A DNA stretch of 64,000 nucleotides from Cavenderia fasciculata. Lineage: Eukaryota; Evosea; Eumycetozoa; Acytosteliales; Cavenderiaceae. The notes beneath the pieces were generated by a model. That model did no database searches. It was not told the DNA's origin and was given only the letters and a program-made list of their open reading frames with translations. Positions within the stretch are counted from its first letter, which is position 1. The number at the start of each line of letters is the position of its first letter. The stretch spans positions 1,302,001 through 1,366,000 of the forward strand of contig NW_004457639.1 of NCBI RefSeq assembly GCF_000203815.1, written 5' to 3'. Shown here in pieces: positions 21,967 to 33,660 of the stretch. Position numbers and translations under genes: made by a program.

Positions 21967-23223
21967 ATGAAAGAAGAAGAAACAATAATAATCATTGGAG
22001 TAGGTTTAATTGGACCGATACTAGCATTGGCATTAAAAAAATTGGGATTGCATTGTATCTTGTTTGATAGAAGACAAGAACCAAGTTCAATTTCTTTGTT
22101 GGATCCCGTTCAATCAGAGGGTGCATCGATTAATCTTGCTCCAAACGGATTAAAGATTATCGATGAATTGTGTCACTCACTCTATCAAGAGATTGAACGT
22201 GTTGGATGTCCCATTCAAGTATTTACCAATTGTAACAGTGATGGTGACAAACTTGGTGAATTTGAAACAAGCACAGTGTTTAAACCAAGATATGGATACG
22301 TCAATATTGGTATTGCAAGAAGTGCACTTCAATCAATCCTCATCAATCGTTTGAAATCTGAAAACATACTTGTCCATTTTAACAAATCATTGGTTGCTAT
22401 TAGTCAAGCTGAGAATGAATTAGTCACATTAACATTTAAAGATGGTAGTAGTTGTAAAGGTGGAATGGTGATTGGAGCAGATGGATTACATTCAATGACA
22501 AGATCTTTATTGTTTGGAGCAGAGAAACCAACCTATACAAAGACAACTCAAACTATTGGAGTATCACCGAGACCTATAGGACACCGTGATGTATTCCATA
22601 CTGTGTTTGGTTTGAACGCTTCCTTTCTTACCTACCCACTCTCAAAGACTCATTTGGCATGGGCAATGACTCTACCGGAAGAGAATGAAACACCAGAGAC
22701 TTGGAAGACACTTCAACCACAAGACATGGAATCTATTAAACAAGAGTCACAAGTAATGTCTTTTAAATCATCAGAACTTTCAATCGAGCAGTTGGTAACG
22801 ACCAGTGACAAGATATTCAAGATTGGTCTGTATGATCGACCTGCATTGTCGACATGGAATGTTGGACGTGTAACATTAATTGGAGATGCAGCTCATCCCT
22901 CAACACCTCATATTGGTCAAGGTGCCAACCAAGGAGTAGAAGATATTGGTCATTTATATAATCAAATTAAATTACAATTAAATCAATCAGATAAACCACC
23001 ATCACTCATAGATATCAACATTGCCACTCTGTTTTCCGATTATCAAGAATCAAGAATCATTAAAACAACAGAATTGGTTGAAAAGGCAAGGAAAATGGGT
23101 GCCCTTAGAGTATCTCCAAAAGATAAATGTAAAGAAAGAGATCAACTTTTAAGAAATGCTTGGCAAAATAATGAAACTCTATACAAGGCATATGATATGT
23201 TATTTAGTTATAAAAAGGAATAA
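21967..23223 (+). CDS. FAD-dependent monooxygenase, tandem copy 2
   Basis: This single exon of 418 residues is a paralog of the gene at 20183, and most of the protein is unchanged between them. All three flavin motifs are conserved (GVGLIGP, GADGLHS, GDAAHPSTPHIGQGANQG). Differences cluster in the segment after the DG motif (VFHTVFGLNASF versus VIHTVFGENACF) and at the C-terminus. This may reflect a substrate-pocket change rather than random drift, but the positions have not been mapped on a structure. An in-frame TTG lies four codons upstream; the ATG at 21967 was chosen because it gives the same N-terminus as copy 1. Confidence 0.88.
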   Translation: MKEEETIIIIGVGLIGPILALALKKLGLHCILFDRRQEPSSISLLDPVQSEGASINLAPNGLKIIDELCHSLYQEIERVGCPIQVFTNCNSDGDKLGEFETSTVFKPRYGYVNIGIARSALQSILINRLKSENILVHFNKSLVAISQAENELVTLTFKDGSSCKGGMVIGADGLHSMTRSLLFGAEKPTYTKTTQTIGVSPRPIGHRDVFHTVFGLNASFLTYPLSKTHLAWAMTLPEENETPETWKTLQPQDMESIKQESQVMSFKSSELSIEQLVTTSDKIFKIGLYDRPALSTWNVGRVTLIGDAAHPSTPHIGQGANQGVEDIGHLYNQIKLQLNQSDKPPSLIDINIATLFSDYQESRIIKTTELVEKARKMGALRVSPKDKCKERDQLLRNAWQNNETLYKAYDMLFSYKKE

Positions 23224-23419
23224 ATTAATATTAATAAAAAAAAAACAGAACAAAAAGTGTAGTAGGAATGTCTCGGATGTCGGCAATTGAGAAAATTCGT
23301 TGAATCGAATCAACATTTTTTAAATTAATTTTTAAATTAAAACCCAAAACGCTATAACATCACACCCCATTGATCGTTTTAAAAAATAAAAAAACAGTTA
23401 CGAGAAGAGAGGAGATAAG

Positions 23420-25011
23420 ATGGATAGTACTACAACCACTACAACCACTACGACCACTACAACCCCACCTAAAAAAAATGTAGGAAGACCTAGAAAGAGT
23501 GTAGAAGATAAAGAAAGAGATAAAAAGCAAAAAGAAGAAGAAAAGAGAGAGGAGAACAACAACACAGATAAAAAAAAAAAGACTTGAAAAAGTTTGTCCC
23601 TATCACAGATCGAGTATTTTCTCCAGATTCAAACGATTTGAGCAATAGTGGCCGCCTTCCATACTATGTCATCAATGTCATTGCCTACGTACCAGCTGAG
23701 GGCAACATCGTTGAACCTTTCATCAAACTTTTGGACTCGAATCTCGATCCTGAACATCATCAGCACCAACGAATCAGAGTCTGTTTGCTCCTCAATTGCC
23801 GTTCCGATGAAGCTAAAGATGGAAGAATTGAAAAAGAATTGGAAGCTTGGGAAAAAGTGAAGGACTCGTACAAGAGATTGGGTGTCAGAATTATCAAGAA
23901 GCTATGGGAATCTACCAAAGATAAAAAAGGAAATTGGATTGTACCATACCAAACACTAAGAGAAACCCTCAAGAATAGTAGCATCACAAGAAATTTTGTA
24001 AATGAGTTTCAAGAACTTGGTGGTCCTGTTTACATATCTCTTATAGATATAGACACCGTAGATTTCAACGGTGTTTTTTCAGTCTATGACAAAATCATCA
24101 AGGAATCAACCACACTTCCTCATGTCATCTCAACAGGATACGAGTTTCGAGGAGCACCTCATGAATTGGCAAGCAAGATAGATAGACTCTATAAAATCAT
24201 CACAGCCCTATTCATTCCTTTTGGAGTTTACTACCCCGAACCAAATTTACTTATTTTGGTGCCCAAGGGCGAGGAAACTATCGAGTCTTTTGTATCCCAT
24301 GATACAAGTAAAAGAGCAAAGGGTGACGCCGAGTCCTCTATCCTACTTTATCATATTTTACAAACTAGAGGACTAAAAAAGAAATTCGAAAGCAATGGAG
24401 ATATTGGATTTATTTTCTACGATGGCAGTCCACTCATAACAAAGTGCCCGCCAAGAGCTATGCAAATCAAAAAGAAGGAATATTACACTAAAAGGGAGGA
24501 TCTTGCCGCTTTGTTAAATATCACACAATCTCATGCAAATGAACACAATTGGTCAAAATTTCTGTTTATGAACTCGAAACCAACCGAATGGAGAAAAGAT
24601 GGACAAAGTTTTAGACACTACGCAAAGTCAATCACTAACATGTTCAACTATGTATTGGGTAGCGACAAATTTACAGAACCCAAGATGAAAATCTTGGTCG
24701 AAGATTTCCAAGCAACTTTTGATGAAGTAATATCGGACTCTATTATCAATTGTCTCAACAAAATGGCCGAAATTATAAATATAATCTTTCCATTTATCCT
24801 CCAAAAGGAATTCGAAGCTCAAAGCTACGAAACACTTCTCCATACTTTTAACAATAACAAGAAGGAATACGAACTAGTCACTCATCGTCTTGCTTGTGAT
24901 CCACCAATCGATAACACCAACGACATCTCCTCTGGCATGAATCAAATGAACATCAATGAAAAGGCCAACCCCGATGTCTCTGAAGACAAACAACCCTCAT
25001 CTCATCATTAA
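23420..25011 (+). CDS. Unrecognised protein with a possible glycosyltransferase-like core; frame break at an A11 run
   Basis: The ATG at 23420 opens a Thr-rich leader, a VGRPRKS segment (AT-hook-like) and a Lys/Glu-rich stretch ending in an 11-base A run at 23570-23580. The following 475 codons continue in another frame; one more A would join them into about 530 residues. I cannot name the family. The main body starts with a hydrophobic strand (YYVINVIAYVP) and has IRVCLLLNCRSDEA and then YISLIDIDTVDFNGVF, a strand followed by a D-x-D-like motif as in GT-A-fold glycosyltransferases. STGYEF and YYPEPNLLILVP also look structured. The body is free of homopolymer tracts and uses more C-ending codons than its neighbours, which may indicate acquisition by transfer. 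A glycosyltransferase role is only a suggestion. Confidence 0.55.
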
Positions 25012-25166
25012 TTTAATGATTATTTTATTCATAACTTATTTTTAAGTTATGTTGTTAAATTAATATTTACCAACATAATTCAAAAAAAACATTTCAATAT
25101 TAATAAAATATTCATTAAATATATTATAAAGGAATCACATAGTTACTATCTATATGTTTTTATTAT

Positions 25167-28100
25167 TTAAATATCCAATTCGATTATTGGATTGGTATTT
25201 GATCTGAAAATTTGATAAGATTTTCTCTTGTATACAATACTTTGAGTTTGAATAGAATGTTTAAAATACTTTTGTTTTTTAAGTTGTTTTTTGCCATTAT
25301 TATTATTATTTGATGAACCATGTTGATTATAATTTTCATTAATAACTCTTCTACTATTACTATTATTATTACTATTGTTGCCTGAATTTAAAAAATTTGG
25401 TGGTTGTTGAGCCTTTGCAAATTTTGATTGCTTTTGTGAAAGGTTTGATTGTTGATTATACATTTTAGCTTGATTTAAAAATGAATTGATATGATTAAAA
25501 GATTTTGGAATCTTTAGAGTTGAAATCAATTCAATGTCGATTCTAAAATTACTAAATAAATATTTTAATAATTCCAAGTAACCAAATACTATGGATTGTT
25601 GAGTTGCTACACGAATAATATCATTTCTTTCGGATGGATATTTGTGTACCAAATATCTTAGAGTTGTCAAATCTCCTCTTCCAATCATATTTTCCAAAGA
25701 ATCCAATGAAAGATCCCCAGAATTTGAATTGGGTTGTAATTGTGACGCTGATATTAGTGTTGATGATGGATTAGGGTTAGGGTTGACTACACCCATTAAA
25801 TTTGAATAATGTAAATGTAACCATTCAATAACAAGAGTAGCTCCACTTTTAATTGCTGCATCTCTTGCTTTTCCAACCGACATTGTTGTAACCAACATAT
25901 TTTCCAATGTTTTGTTCTTTTGATTATTATTATTATTGGTATTATTATTAATATTTTGATTTAAAATATTATTTAAACTATCATTGATTGATGAAGAAGA
26001 TGATGAAAATGATATGGTAGAAGTTAAAGATGGTAAGGAAGAAGATGGTGAAATAGAAGATGACATTGATGAAGAGTATGAAGATGATTGTGATTTGGTG
26101 GAAGAAGCAAATGTTGAATCACTTTGTCTAATATAATCCAACAAATCAATTCGATTATGAGTTGCCATATACGATAGAATATTAGAGTGATAGATATTAA
26201 TACCTTGTTGACTATTATTGGTTGAGCCAGTTGTTGGGGGAGATGGATAGTGTTTTTGATTGACAAGTAATTGTTGAATAAACAATTTGACCAACTCTGC
26301 ATTACCAGATTGGATAACGTTGGAGATGAGTGAATCTACCTGACGATGAGTAATAGTACGCCATACATTATCATCAATCATATTATTGTCAAATATAAAA
26401 CTGGCCATTTTAAATGACCCCAATTCAGCTGCTGCTGCAAGAGCAGACAAATTGGTACATCTCTGATTATTCTCCAACAAAAACTCCAACACACGAATAT
26501 CATGACTTCGAACAGCTGCACTAGTTGCATCAACTTTCACACAACATTCTGGATGTCTAACCATTAAATGATCCAAAACCTCTAAATTACCTCCAGTAGT
26601 TGCAGCTTCCATACATCTCGTTGACCATTGTGCAGTCAAAAATCTTTGATCAATCATTTTCATTGCCTTCAAATTTCCTTTTAAACATGTAATTTCCATA
26701 TTTAAATAAACTATTATATCGCAATTATTCTTTAAAGAAGTAGTAGGTATTGTTGTTGTAGTTGGATTGATGTTTGTTGTTTCATTTGTTGTTTCATTTG
26801 TTTCCTGTTGTTCTTTTTGAAAATTATCAAAATAAGGAAATTGTAAATGATTTAAAAGATATTCAAGAATATCTAGACGATTGTATTGAGCTGCACGTTC
26901 AACCCATTCTTTGAATGCCAAATTTCCAAATGAATTAGAGTTTAATTGAGCGTGATACCGAGTGTTGATAAATTGAATGACAGAGAGATTGTCAATCTTG
27001 ATGGCACGGACACCCAAGTTTCGGAGTTGTTTGGGTGATGGTACAAAATCACGTAGTGGTTTGGTCGAGTTGGTCGATGGCAGAATCGATGGTTGTGGAG
27101 CCGGACAGGCAGACAAGAGACTTGGACTATTGTTGGAGGTGGTAGAGACTGAGAACTTTCCACCCAACAAGATCGAGTAACAAATATACATGGAGCCACC
27201 CTTGACAGCAGCATCAAAGATACCTGAAACCTTTTCCCAATCAACAAGGTCGTCTTTGCACAGACGGTCAAATATCCCACCGTGACCTTGATGACAGATG
27301 AGTGTGACGACTGATGGATCTTGTTTGAGTTCCTGGCATCGTCTTGGACCAATAGTACTGAGCATAAAGTCAACCACTTCAATGTAACCGTGACCAATTG
27401 CCTCTTTGATATGAGTTATACTGAAATCCTTGTTACAATGGTACGACAAGTACTTGACAACCTGTAGATAGTTGGCTTGGTTGTGTGGTAGTTGCAGTCT
27501 GCCATGTTGTTGTTGTTGGCTTTGATGACTATGTTGATGATTAAATATCATATTATTACCAATATTATCAAATATCTTTTTCAAATCTTCATCTTGTCTT
27601 TGATAATTATAAATGGTTTGAATGGTTTTTGTTCTTTTTAATTGTTTTGAGCCAAAATTATTATTATTCATATTATTATTTTGATTATTATTGTTGTTGT
27701 TGTTGTTGTGATGAATATTTAATACATTATTATTCTTTGTTGAATTAATTAAATAGGTATGAAAATGTTGTAATAAATAGAAATTACCATTCTTTATAAC
27801 CATATCCAATGTTGTACTTGTTATTAATTCTGTTGGTTTTAATTTTAAATTATTAGAGTTTTGATTATTATTATTGGAAGTTGAATAATTAAAAAGGAAT
27901 AAAGCAACATCTGTATTATTATAATAACAAGCGTATTGGAGTAGAATGGCTACACGATGTGGATTTGATAGAGAATAGGATCGATCAAACAATTGGAAAA
28001 ACATTTTGAATACGTTTAATGGAACTCGAGTCGTTTTGTTGATGATGGTCTCTGAGGTTAGATGCAAGTAGGTTGGTGCATCATTATTATTACTACACTG

Positions 28101-28565
28101 GCTGCCTATAGTTTTCTTGTCAATGACATCTTTTAGTTTTAACCCTAATAGATGGTAATACTTGTTGTCAATCATCCAACCAACATCAAATATTTGATTG
28201 TATCGACGAGTATTTTGAAATACCAAACTATTACCATAAACACATCGATGAATTAAATTGATATTTTCCAATAATCTTTTTCTTAAATATCCAATTCTAA
28301 ATATCATTAAAAATAAATTACCATTATTTTGATTATTATTTTGATTATTATTATTATTTACAATAGTTGTAGTTGTAGTTGTAGTTGTTGTTGTTGTAGT
28401 TGATTCATTTGTAAAATTGTTTGATTGTGATGATGTGGATGAGGAGGATGCCGATTTTATGCCTATGAAATGATTATTTGTGAGCTTATTAATTAACGAT
28501 GTAGCCCTTCTGTGTGATACTACTATGACATCTGATGATGATGATGATGATGATTGGGTTGCCAT
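25167..28565 (-). CDS. Large ankyrin-like repeat protein, single exon
   Basis: This is one exon of 1132 residues. Near residue 80 the segment LMIFRIGYLRKRLLENINLIHRCVYG resembles the shared N-terminal motif of the other two ankyrin-like proteins here (FRINLIRYRIFQCF and LYIRRTIFKQ). The middle (about residues 370-1000) contains degenerate ankyrin-type helical pairs such as GHGYIEVVDFMLS, GNLEVLDHLMVRHPE, GSFKMASFIFDNN and FGYLELLKYLFSN. These are interrupted by Asn, Ser, Thr and Gln tracts. The C-terminus is basic and Asn-rich. It has no membrane segment or catalytic domain. It should be a protein-interaction scaffold; the partner is unknown. Unlike the gene at 14667 it has no introns, so the two have different structural histories despite family kinship. 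Confidence 0.8.
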   Translation of the reverse strand: MATQSSSSSSSDVIVVSHRRATSLINKLTNNHFIGIKSASSSSTSSQSNNFTNESTTTTTTTTTTTTIVNNNNNQNNNQNNGNLFLMIFRIGYLRKRLLENINLIHRCVYGNSLVFQNTRRYNQIFDVGWMIDNKYYHLLGLKLKDVIDKKTIGSQCSNNNDAPTYLHLTSETIINKTTRVPLNVFKMFFQLFDRSYSLSNPHRVAILLQYACYYNNTDVALFLFNYSTSNNNNQNSNNLKLKPTELITSTTLDMVIKNGNFYLLQHFHTYLINSTKNNNVLNIHHNNNNNNNNQNNNMNNNNFGSKQLKRTKTIQTIYNYQRQDEDLKKIFDNIGNNMIFNHQHSHQSQQQQHGRLQLPHNQANYLQVVKYLSYHCNKDFSITHIKEAIGHGYIEVVDFMLSTIGPRRCQELKQDPSVVTLICHQGHGGIFDRLCKDDLVDWEKVSGIFDAAVKGGSMYICYSILLGGKFSVSTTSNNSPSLLSACPAPQPSILPSTNSTKPLRDFVPSPKQLRNLGVRAIKIDNLSVIQFINTRYHAQLNSNSFGNLAFKEWVERAAQYNRLDILEYLLNHLQFPYFDNFQKEQQETNETTNETTNINPTTTTIPTTSLKNNCDIIVYLNMEITCLKGNLKAMKMIDQRFLTAQWSTRCMEAATTGGNLEVLDHLMVRHPECCVKVDATSAAVRSHDIRVLEFLLENNQRCTNLSALAAAAELGSFKMASFIFDNNMIDDNVWRTITHRQVDSLISNVIQSGNAELVKLFIQQLLVNQKHYPSPPTTGSTNNSQQGINIYHSNILSYMATHNRIDLLDYIRQSDSTFASSTKSQSSSYSSSMSSSISPSSSLPSLTSTISFSSSSSSINDSLNNILNQNINNNTNNNNNQKNKTLENMLVTTMSVGKARDAAIKSGATLVIEWLHLHYSNLMGVVNPNPNPSSTLISASQLQPNSNSGDLSLDSLENMIGRGDLTTLRYLVHKYPSERNDIIRVATQQSIVFGYLELLKYLFSNFRIDIELISTLKIPKSFNHINSFLNQAKMYNQQSNLSQKQSKFAKAQQPPNFLNSGNNSNNNSNSRRVINENYNQHGSSNNNNNGKKQLKKQKYFKHSIQTQSIVYKRKSYQIFRSNTNPIIELDI

Positions 28566-30697
28566 GGTGGTATAATTTTTAAAAAAAAAAAAGTAGAAAA
28601 GAAATATTTAACCTCCTCTAAAAACTGGAAATTAATTTAAATATTACAAATAATAATAATAATAATAATATTAAGTTTTTGTAATAGTAGTAATAAAAAT
28701 TTGGATAATTATTCTAATGATCGATGATGATGATGATGATGATTTGTTGTAATTGTTTTTAAAATTCAAAAAAATATGAATGAATGATGAAGAGGTGTAG
28801 TAAAAGTGTGTAGGTAGTGGTTTTACAAACAAATAGTTTTGTAGATAATGGGTAGGTTTGTGGGGAAAATGAAAAATCCTGTCTTGTGTGTGATTTGAAA
28901 ACCAGTCTTTCTTTTCTTTCTTTTCTTTCTTTTTTTTTGTTAAAACTGACTTGACTGTTATTTTGTGAGTATGGGAAATGTATAATGAATGAATGAATGA
29001 ATGAATGAATGAATGAATTGTTATAAATAATAATAAATAAATGTGTAAAATGACAACAACAACAATCACGAAAAATGCAAATAGTGGAGAGAGAGAAGAG
29101 GAGAGAATTATAATATATATATTTTTTAAAAAATAAATTGATTGCAAAGGGTTAGTTAGTAACAAAGTTTGATTGATTTAATAGATTTAAAAAATGAATG
29201 AATGGATGGATGGTTGGTATCATTATGTACCCCTCCCTTTCACCATCACCACCCACCACCAATATTTAATTTGATATATATGCCGGTGGGAGTGCGATCG
29301 CTGTACTACTACTTACGTCTGATGACTTGGAACAAAATTTACTGACGAGAGGGGTAATGTGGTTGTCAACTTCGACTTTTAGAAAGTTTGAGAATGGAAG
29401 CGTGAAGGTTGTTGGCTAGGAAATCGATGCGATAGGGGTGATGTAGTGAGTGAGGTAGTATGAATTGCCTAAGGTCGAAACATGTATAAAAAATGTGTGT
29501 GACCGTGTAATTATATTAAGTGTAAATGTCTCTATGACTTGAAAAGGTATGATGACGATATGCTATTACGATCGAAACTGCAACTTGGTAACTTCGAGAA
29601 AGAGATAGATAGACAGAGAGATACAATGATATTATATATATTATATGTAGCTAAGTAGTAGAAGAGGTAAGTAAGTAAAAAGAAATGATGATGATGATTA
29701 AACAAAGGGGTTGAGGTCGTTTTGAGGTTGCAGTTGACTAAATATCTTGTTCTAACTCTCTCTCTTTCATTCTGTCTTCTCGTGATGTTGAATCAATGAC
29801 GATGATGATTGATCAATCATTAATCAAAATGGTGGATGAATCCGAGGAAGTCTACCCCTCCTCCTCCTGTGCACCCTTTGCTTTAATAAGACACAACACC
29901 CCCAACACCACAACACCTTCCTTTGCTGAGCTGGTCATCTTCTTTGTTACGAATTAATAACCCTTACCCCGAAACAGGAGAAACAACCAAAAAAATGATA
30001 GGATGAAAATCGCGCCCCATTGTCGCTTCTTTGGAATCAGCCACCCTCTTCGCTTGTTGTGGGGGCATAACCAATGGGCCACCGATTTTTTGTCATTGTG
30101 GTTCGTGAAGGATAGATATTTAAGATCGTCTGGTTGAGAGAAAAACAAATTATCTTTTGTTACTTTTTTTTCGATTATGTATTTTTACTCGTTTATTCAT
30201 ATGCAGAGACAATCTTTGTGTATGAGATTTACTCGATTTCATTAATTAAAGAAACGATTGTTTCCATTAAAAGAGAGCCGAGTTGAAAATCTTTCGTAAT
30301 CACAATCTGATTGTGTAAGATGCGAGTAGCAGCGCACAAAACCATCGTTTAACGACTTTGGGGCGTATCCCCTCATATGACCTTCGACCACATCCCAACC
30401 AATCCAATCCAATCCAATCAAATTCTACTCGTTTGGTTTGAACACTTTCCACAATCTTTGCAATGACAACAACTACTTACAAATCTTCTATAAACATCTT
30501 TCTAGTTCTAAACTAGCAAACAAATAATATCTACTTGTAATGTTATCAAAGTCTTAATATTAGCCAATCAACCTTTCAATGATATTTATCTTCGACCCCA
30601 CATAACACAACGGTTTAAGAAAAATCCAAACCTTGTTGATTGCAACGATGAAGATGTTTCACAATCCTTTTTTAGTAGATATACTTTAATTTAAAAG
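28566..30697. other. 2.1-kb intergenic region between divergent genes
   Basis: No gene is supported on either strand. The first 550 bases are repeat-rich, including (GAAT)n at 28985-29018. From about 29280 to 30640 the DNA is less repetitive and richer in G and C than ordinary spacer here. This is unusual for a dictyostelid promoter region and could hold long 5' leaders or a non-coding RNA. No tRNA arms were found. Confidence 0.5.
28985..29018. repeat. (GAAT)n microsatellite
   Basis: About eight copies of the tetranucleotide lie in the upstream region of the 1132-residue ankyrin-like gene. Confidence 0.9.
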
Positions 30698-31595
30698 ATG
30701 ACAAGCAACAAAGTATTATTTAATTGTATATTGGTATTATTTTCGATAGTAGTTATATCATTCATTACAAATATTACATCTAGTAGTAGTGGTAGTAACG
30801 TAGACAACAACAATGGGTCAATACTAATTCAATCAAATAAACATAGAAAACAAGTAGGAGCAGCAGGAGTAAAGAGTAGTAGTAAATCGATTGGAGTTGT
30901 TATTGGTAGTACTAGAAAAGGTAGAATAGGAAAAGATGTTGCTCAATGGGTGATTGAACAATCACACATTGAACCAATACTCAAACAATACACCAATAGC
31001 TCATCAAGCAAAGTAGAATTGATCGATTTGTTGGATATCAACCTACCCTTTTACGATGAATCTCTATCACCTGCAGAATTAAACGGTCAATTATCTTCAG
31101 AGAATGCTCTCAAGTGGAGGTATGGTGAAACAATATATAGTAACAAAAATGTATTGTTATTAATTAATTAATTCTATCTTTTGTATCTTTAGTAAATTAA
31201 TGTCAAGCTATGATGCATATATTATACTTACTGCTGAATATAATCGAGGCCCAGTTCCCGTATTACTCAACGCAATCGATTATTTATACGCAGAGATTAA
31301 ACAGAAACCAATGGTATTGATTAGTTATGGATATACACAAGGAGGTATAAGAGCCAATGAACATTTAGCAGACATGTTGGAGAATAGTTTTCTCTCAATG
31401 AAGATACTATCAAGATTACATTTACCAATTAGAGAGGATATGTTTGTCGTCAAATCATTTGATTCAAATAGTAATAGTAATAGTAATAGTAATACAAGAT
31501 ACAAACAACTAAAAGATATTAATAATAGTTTTAAACCATACTTGGTCGATTTAAATCAATCTGTGGCTCAGTTATTACATTTTATTTCATCATAA
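30698..31595 (+). CDS. NADPH-dependent FMN reductase with N-terminal membrane anchor
   Basis: Two exons (30698-31119 and 31193-31595), joined in phase 2, give 274 residues. Residues 6-26 are a hydrophobic helix (VLFNCILVLFSIVVISFI) that acts as a signal anchor or signal peptide, followed by a Ser/Asn linker to about residue 65. The catalytic domain then has IGVVIGSTRKGRIGKDVA (FMN phosphate loop), YIILTAEYNRGPVPVLLNAIDYLY (EYN...NAID motif) and SYGYTQGG. The protein is about 70 residues longer than the cytosolic paralog at 13515-14307, purely through this anchor. It may reduce flavin or quinone at an endomembrane or outside the cytosol; which side the domain faces cannot be told. The splice site was fixed by the conserved WSxLMSSYDAYI segment. 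Confidence 0.87.
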
Positions 31596-31683
31596 TAATA
31601 ATTCCAAATAAAATCCACTAAAAAACTAAAGTGTCCGTTGTGATGGACCATCATTCATTATTAATATCTGTAGTAATAATTGT

Positions 31684-31684
31684 A

Positions 31685-31739
<55 letters not shown>

Positions 31740-31740
31740 A
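31684..31740. repeat. (AAAT)n microsatellite
   Basis: About fourteen tandem copies lie between the FMN reductase stop and the FNIP gene start. Confidence 0.9.
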
Positions 31741-31781
31741 TGTATATATAGTGTATTTTTAAATAAAAGAAATAAAGAAAG

Positions 31782-33626
31782 ATGATGGAATCAACAAAAA
31801 CAACAGCAACAACAAATAATGTTTGTAAGTAAAGGTAGTCATTCTATTTGTTGCTTGTACTTGTGATTTAATTCTTTTTCTTTTACTTTTTACTTTATAT
31901 ATATATATATATAGTTAATAATTTAATGGTAATAGATGTAATGATACCATATTTAGAGTTTATGAGTACAAAAGATTTGATTTCATTTACTACAACATGT
32001 AAAGCAAATTATAAATGGAGAAGTAGGATTACATTCCCGACGGCACCGATTAGAGCATTACAAAGATACAATCAAGAGAATAGAGTACACCAACTACCAT
32101 GTAGATTCAAAGAATTGGTGGTTACGGGTAAAGAGATTGCTCAACAGACTGGGATACTACCCAAATCAATCATTGAACATTCAACACATGCAATATTCTT
32201 TAGCAACGATATCAATCGATGTCTATCGTTTATTCCTCGTAGTATTAGTAATTTGACAACACTCTATTTGGACAATGCATCGTCGTTTTCATTCACATCG
32301 ATCTATCCCACCATACTGTCGCTTACACTAAGACAGTTCTATGGAACCGTCGCAGAAGGGCATTTACCACCCAATCTGACTTATCTCGATATTTCAGGAG
32401 GCATCATAAACACTCTAGAGGTTGGTATACTTCCATCGACACTAGAAACACTCATCCTACAGATGGACCGTATTTCGGCGGGTAGCAAACCTATTCAAGA
32501 ACACGCACTCCCTCTATCACTGCGTCACCTTTCATTGTATCTATACAATCATCCTCTAACAAAGGATGTTCTTCCACCGGCCTTGGAAACCTTTACATTC
32601 CAATCATCCAAATATGGTTATGACATGATTCTCCCCAAATCAATCAAAACATTGGCCATTGATGCACAGGTTCGATTCATTTCTAGCACTATTCCACCAT
32701 CGGTCAAGAAATTAAAGCTCGAACCTGGATCGGTTGCTAGTGGTGGGCATTCAATGCCGGTAGACTTTATCCCCTCGTCAGTGGAAACCCTCAGCTTCAC
32801 TTGGCCAAATTTGGGTTCTCCAATGCCCACCATCCCCCTCTCTGTTAGACACCTCGAGTTGTGCGGCAAATTTGAAAACAAGACTCTAGACTACTTGATC
32901 CCAGAATCAGTCACCCACCTAAAGATCAACACTGAATCTTTTTTACTCATCCCAGTGAGTGTAACACATATAGAGTTTGGTGATACGTTGGGTACATGTA
33001 AATACGTTCCCAATTGGTTACCCAACACTGTCACTCATATCAAATTTGGTCTCTACCAAAGATTTGACAGTCTTGCCTTTTTACCAAAATCATTGACTCA
33101 TTTGGATTTAGGTGGATACTCAGAGGAAGAGGAGGTGCAAGTGAAAAAGGAACAAGAAAAAAAACCAACTCCCAAGAGAGTTCTTGGCATATTTACAACT
33201 ACACCAAAACCTTCACCTCCTATTGGACCAAACTTTAAAGATATTGTACCAAATCTAAAATATTTAGTATTTCGTCGTTATATTCCTCAATTGCTAGATC
33301 GAGATCCCAAACATCCAGATTTGAGTGGTCTACCACTATCATGTACTCATATCTGTTTTGATGGTTATTCTAGCTATCAAGAATTCTCAGACAAAACAAT
33401 ACTACCAAAGAATTTACAACAAATAGAATTTGGACTTTGTTTTAATCGACCAATCCTACCAGGCATCATTCCACCAACAATCAAAAAAATATGTCTTTTA
33501 CCAAATTGTCAAACTACTTTGGCTTCAATCAAACAATTACATTATTCAAAAACAAATCCATCTCCATTCCCAAATTTAAATAATAATATTATTTATTTAC
33601 CTCCTTTTCCTCCAAATCATTGGTAA
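31782..33626 (+). CDS. F-box-like and FNIP-repeat protein
   Basis: Two exons (31782-31824 and 31915-33626), joined in phase 1, give 584 residues. The first exon is only 14 codons, Thr-rich. Residues 15-60 (VIDVMIPYLEFMSTKDLISF, then TTCKANYKWRS) have the form of an F-box. The rest is a chain of FNIP/LRR-type repeats of about 22 residues in the pattern LPxSLxxLxLG...(F/Y)N.PI, for example LPPNLTYLDISG, LPKSLTHLDLGG and LCFNRPILPGIIPPTIKKI. FNIP repeats form leucine-rich-like solenoids for protein binding and are greatly expanded in dictyostelids. With an F-box the protein may be a substrate receptor of an SCF ubiquitin ligase. It converges on the multi-kinase FNIP gene with 34 bases between stops. 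Confidence 0.82.
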
Positions 33627-33660
33627 ATCTTGAAATAATAATAATAAAAAAGAAAATTAA

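Noticed and set aside
28671-29165. Minus-strand frame of about 164 codons with hydrophobic and His segments
   Set aside because: It is built of short tandem repeats (GAAT, ATC, TTTC) upstream of a gene. No domain, and composition is that of a leader or spacer.
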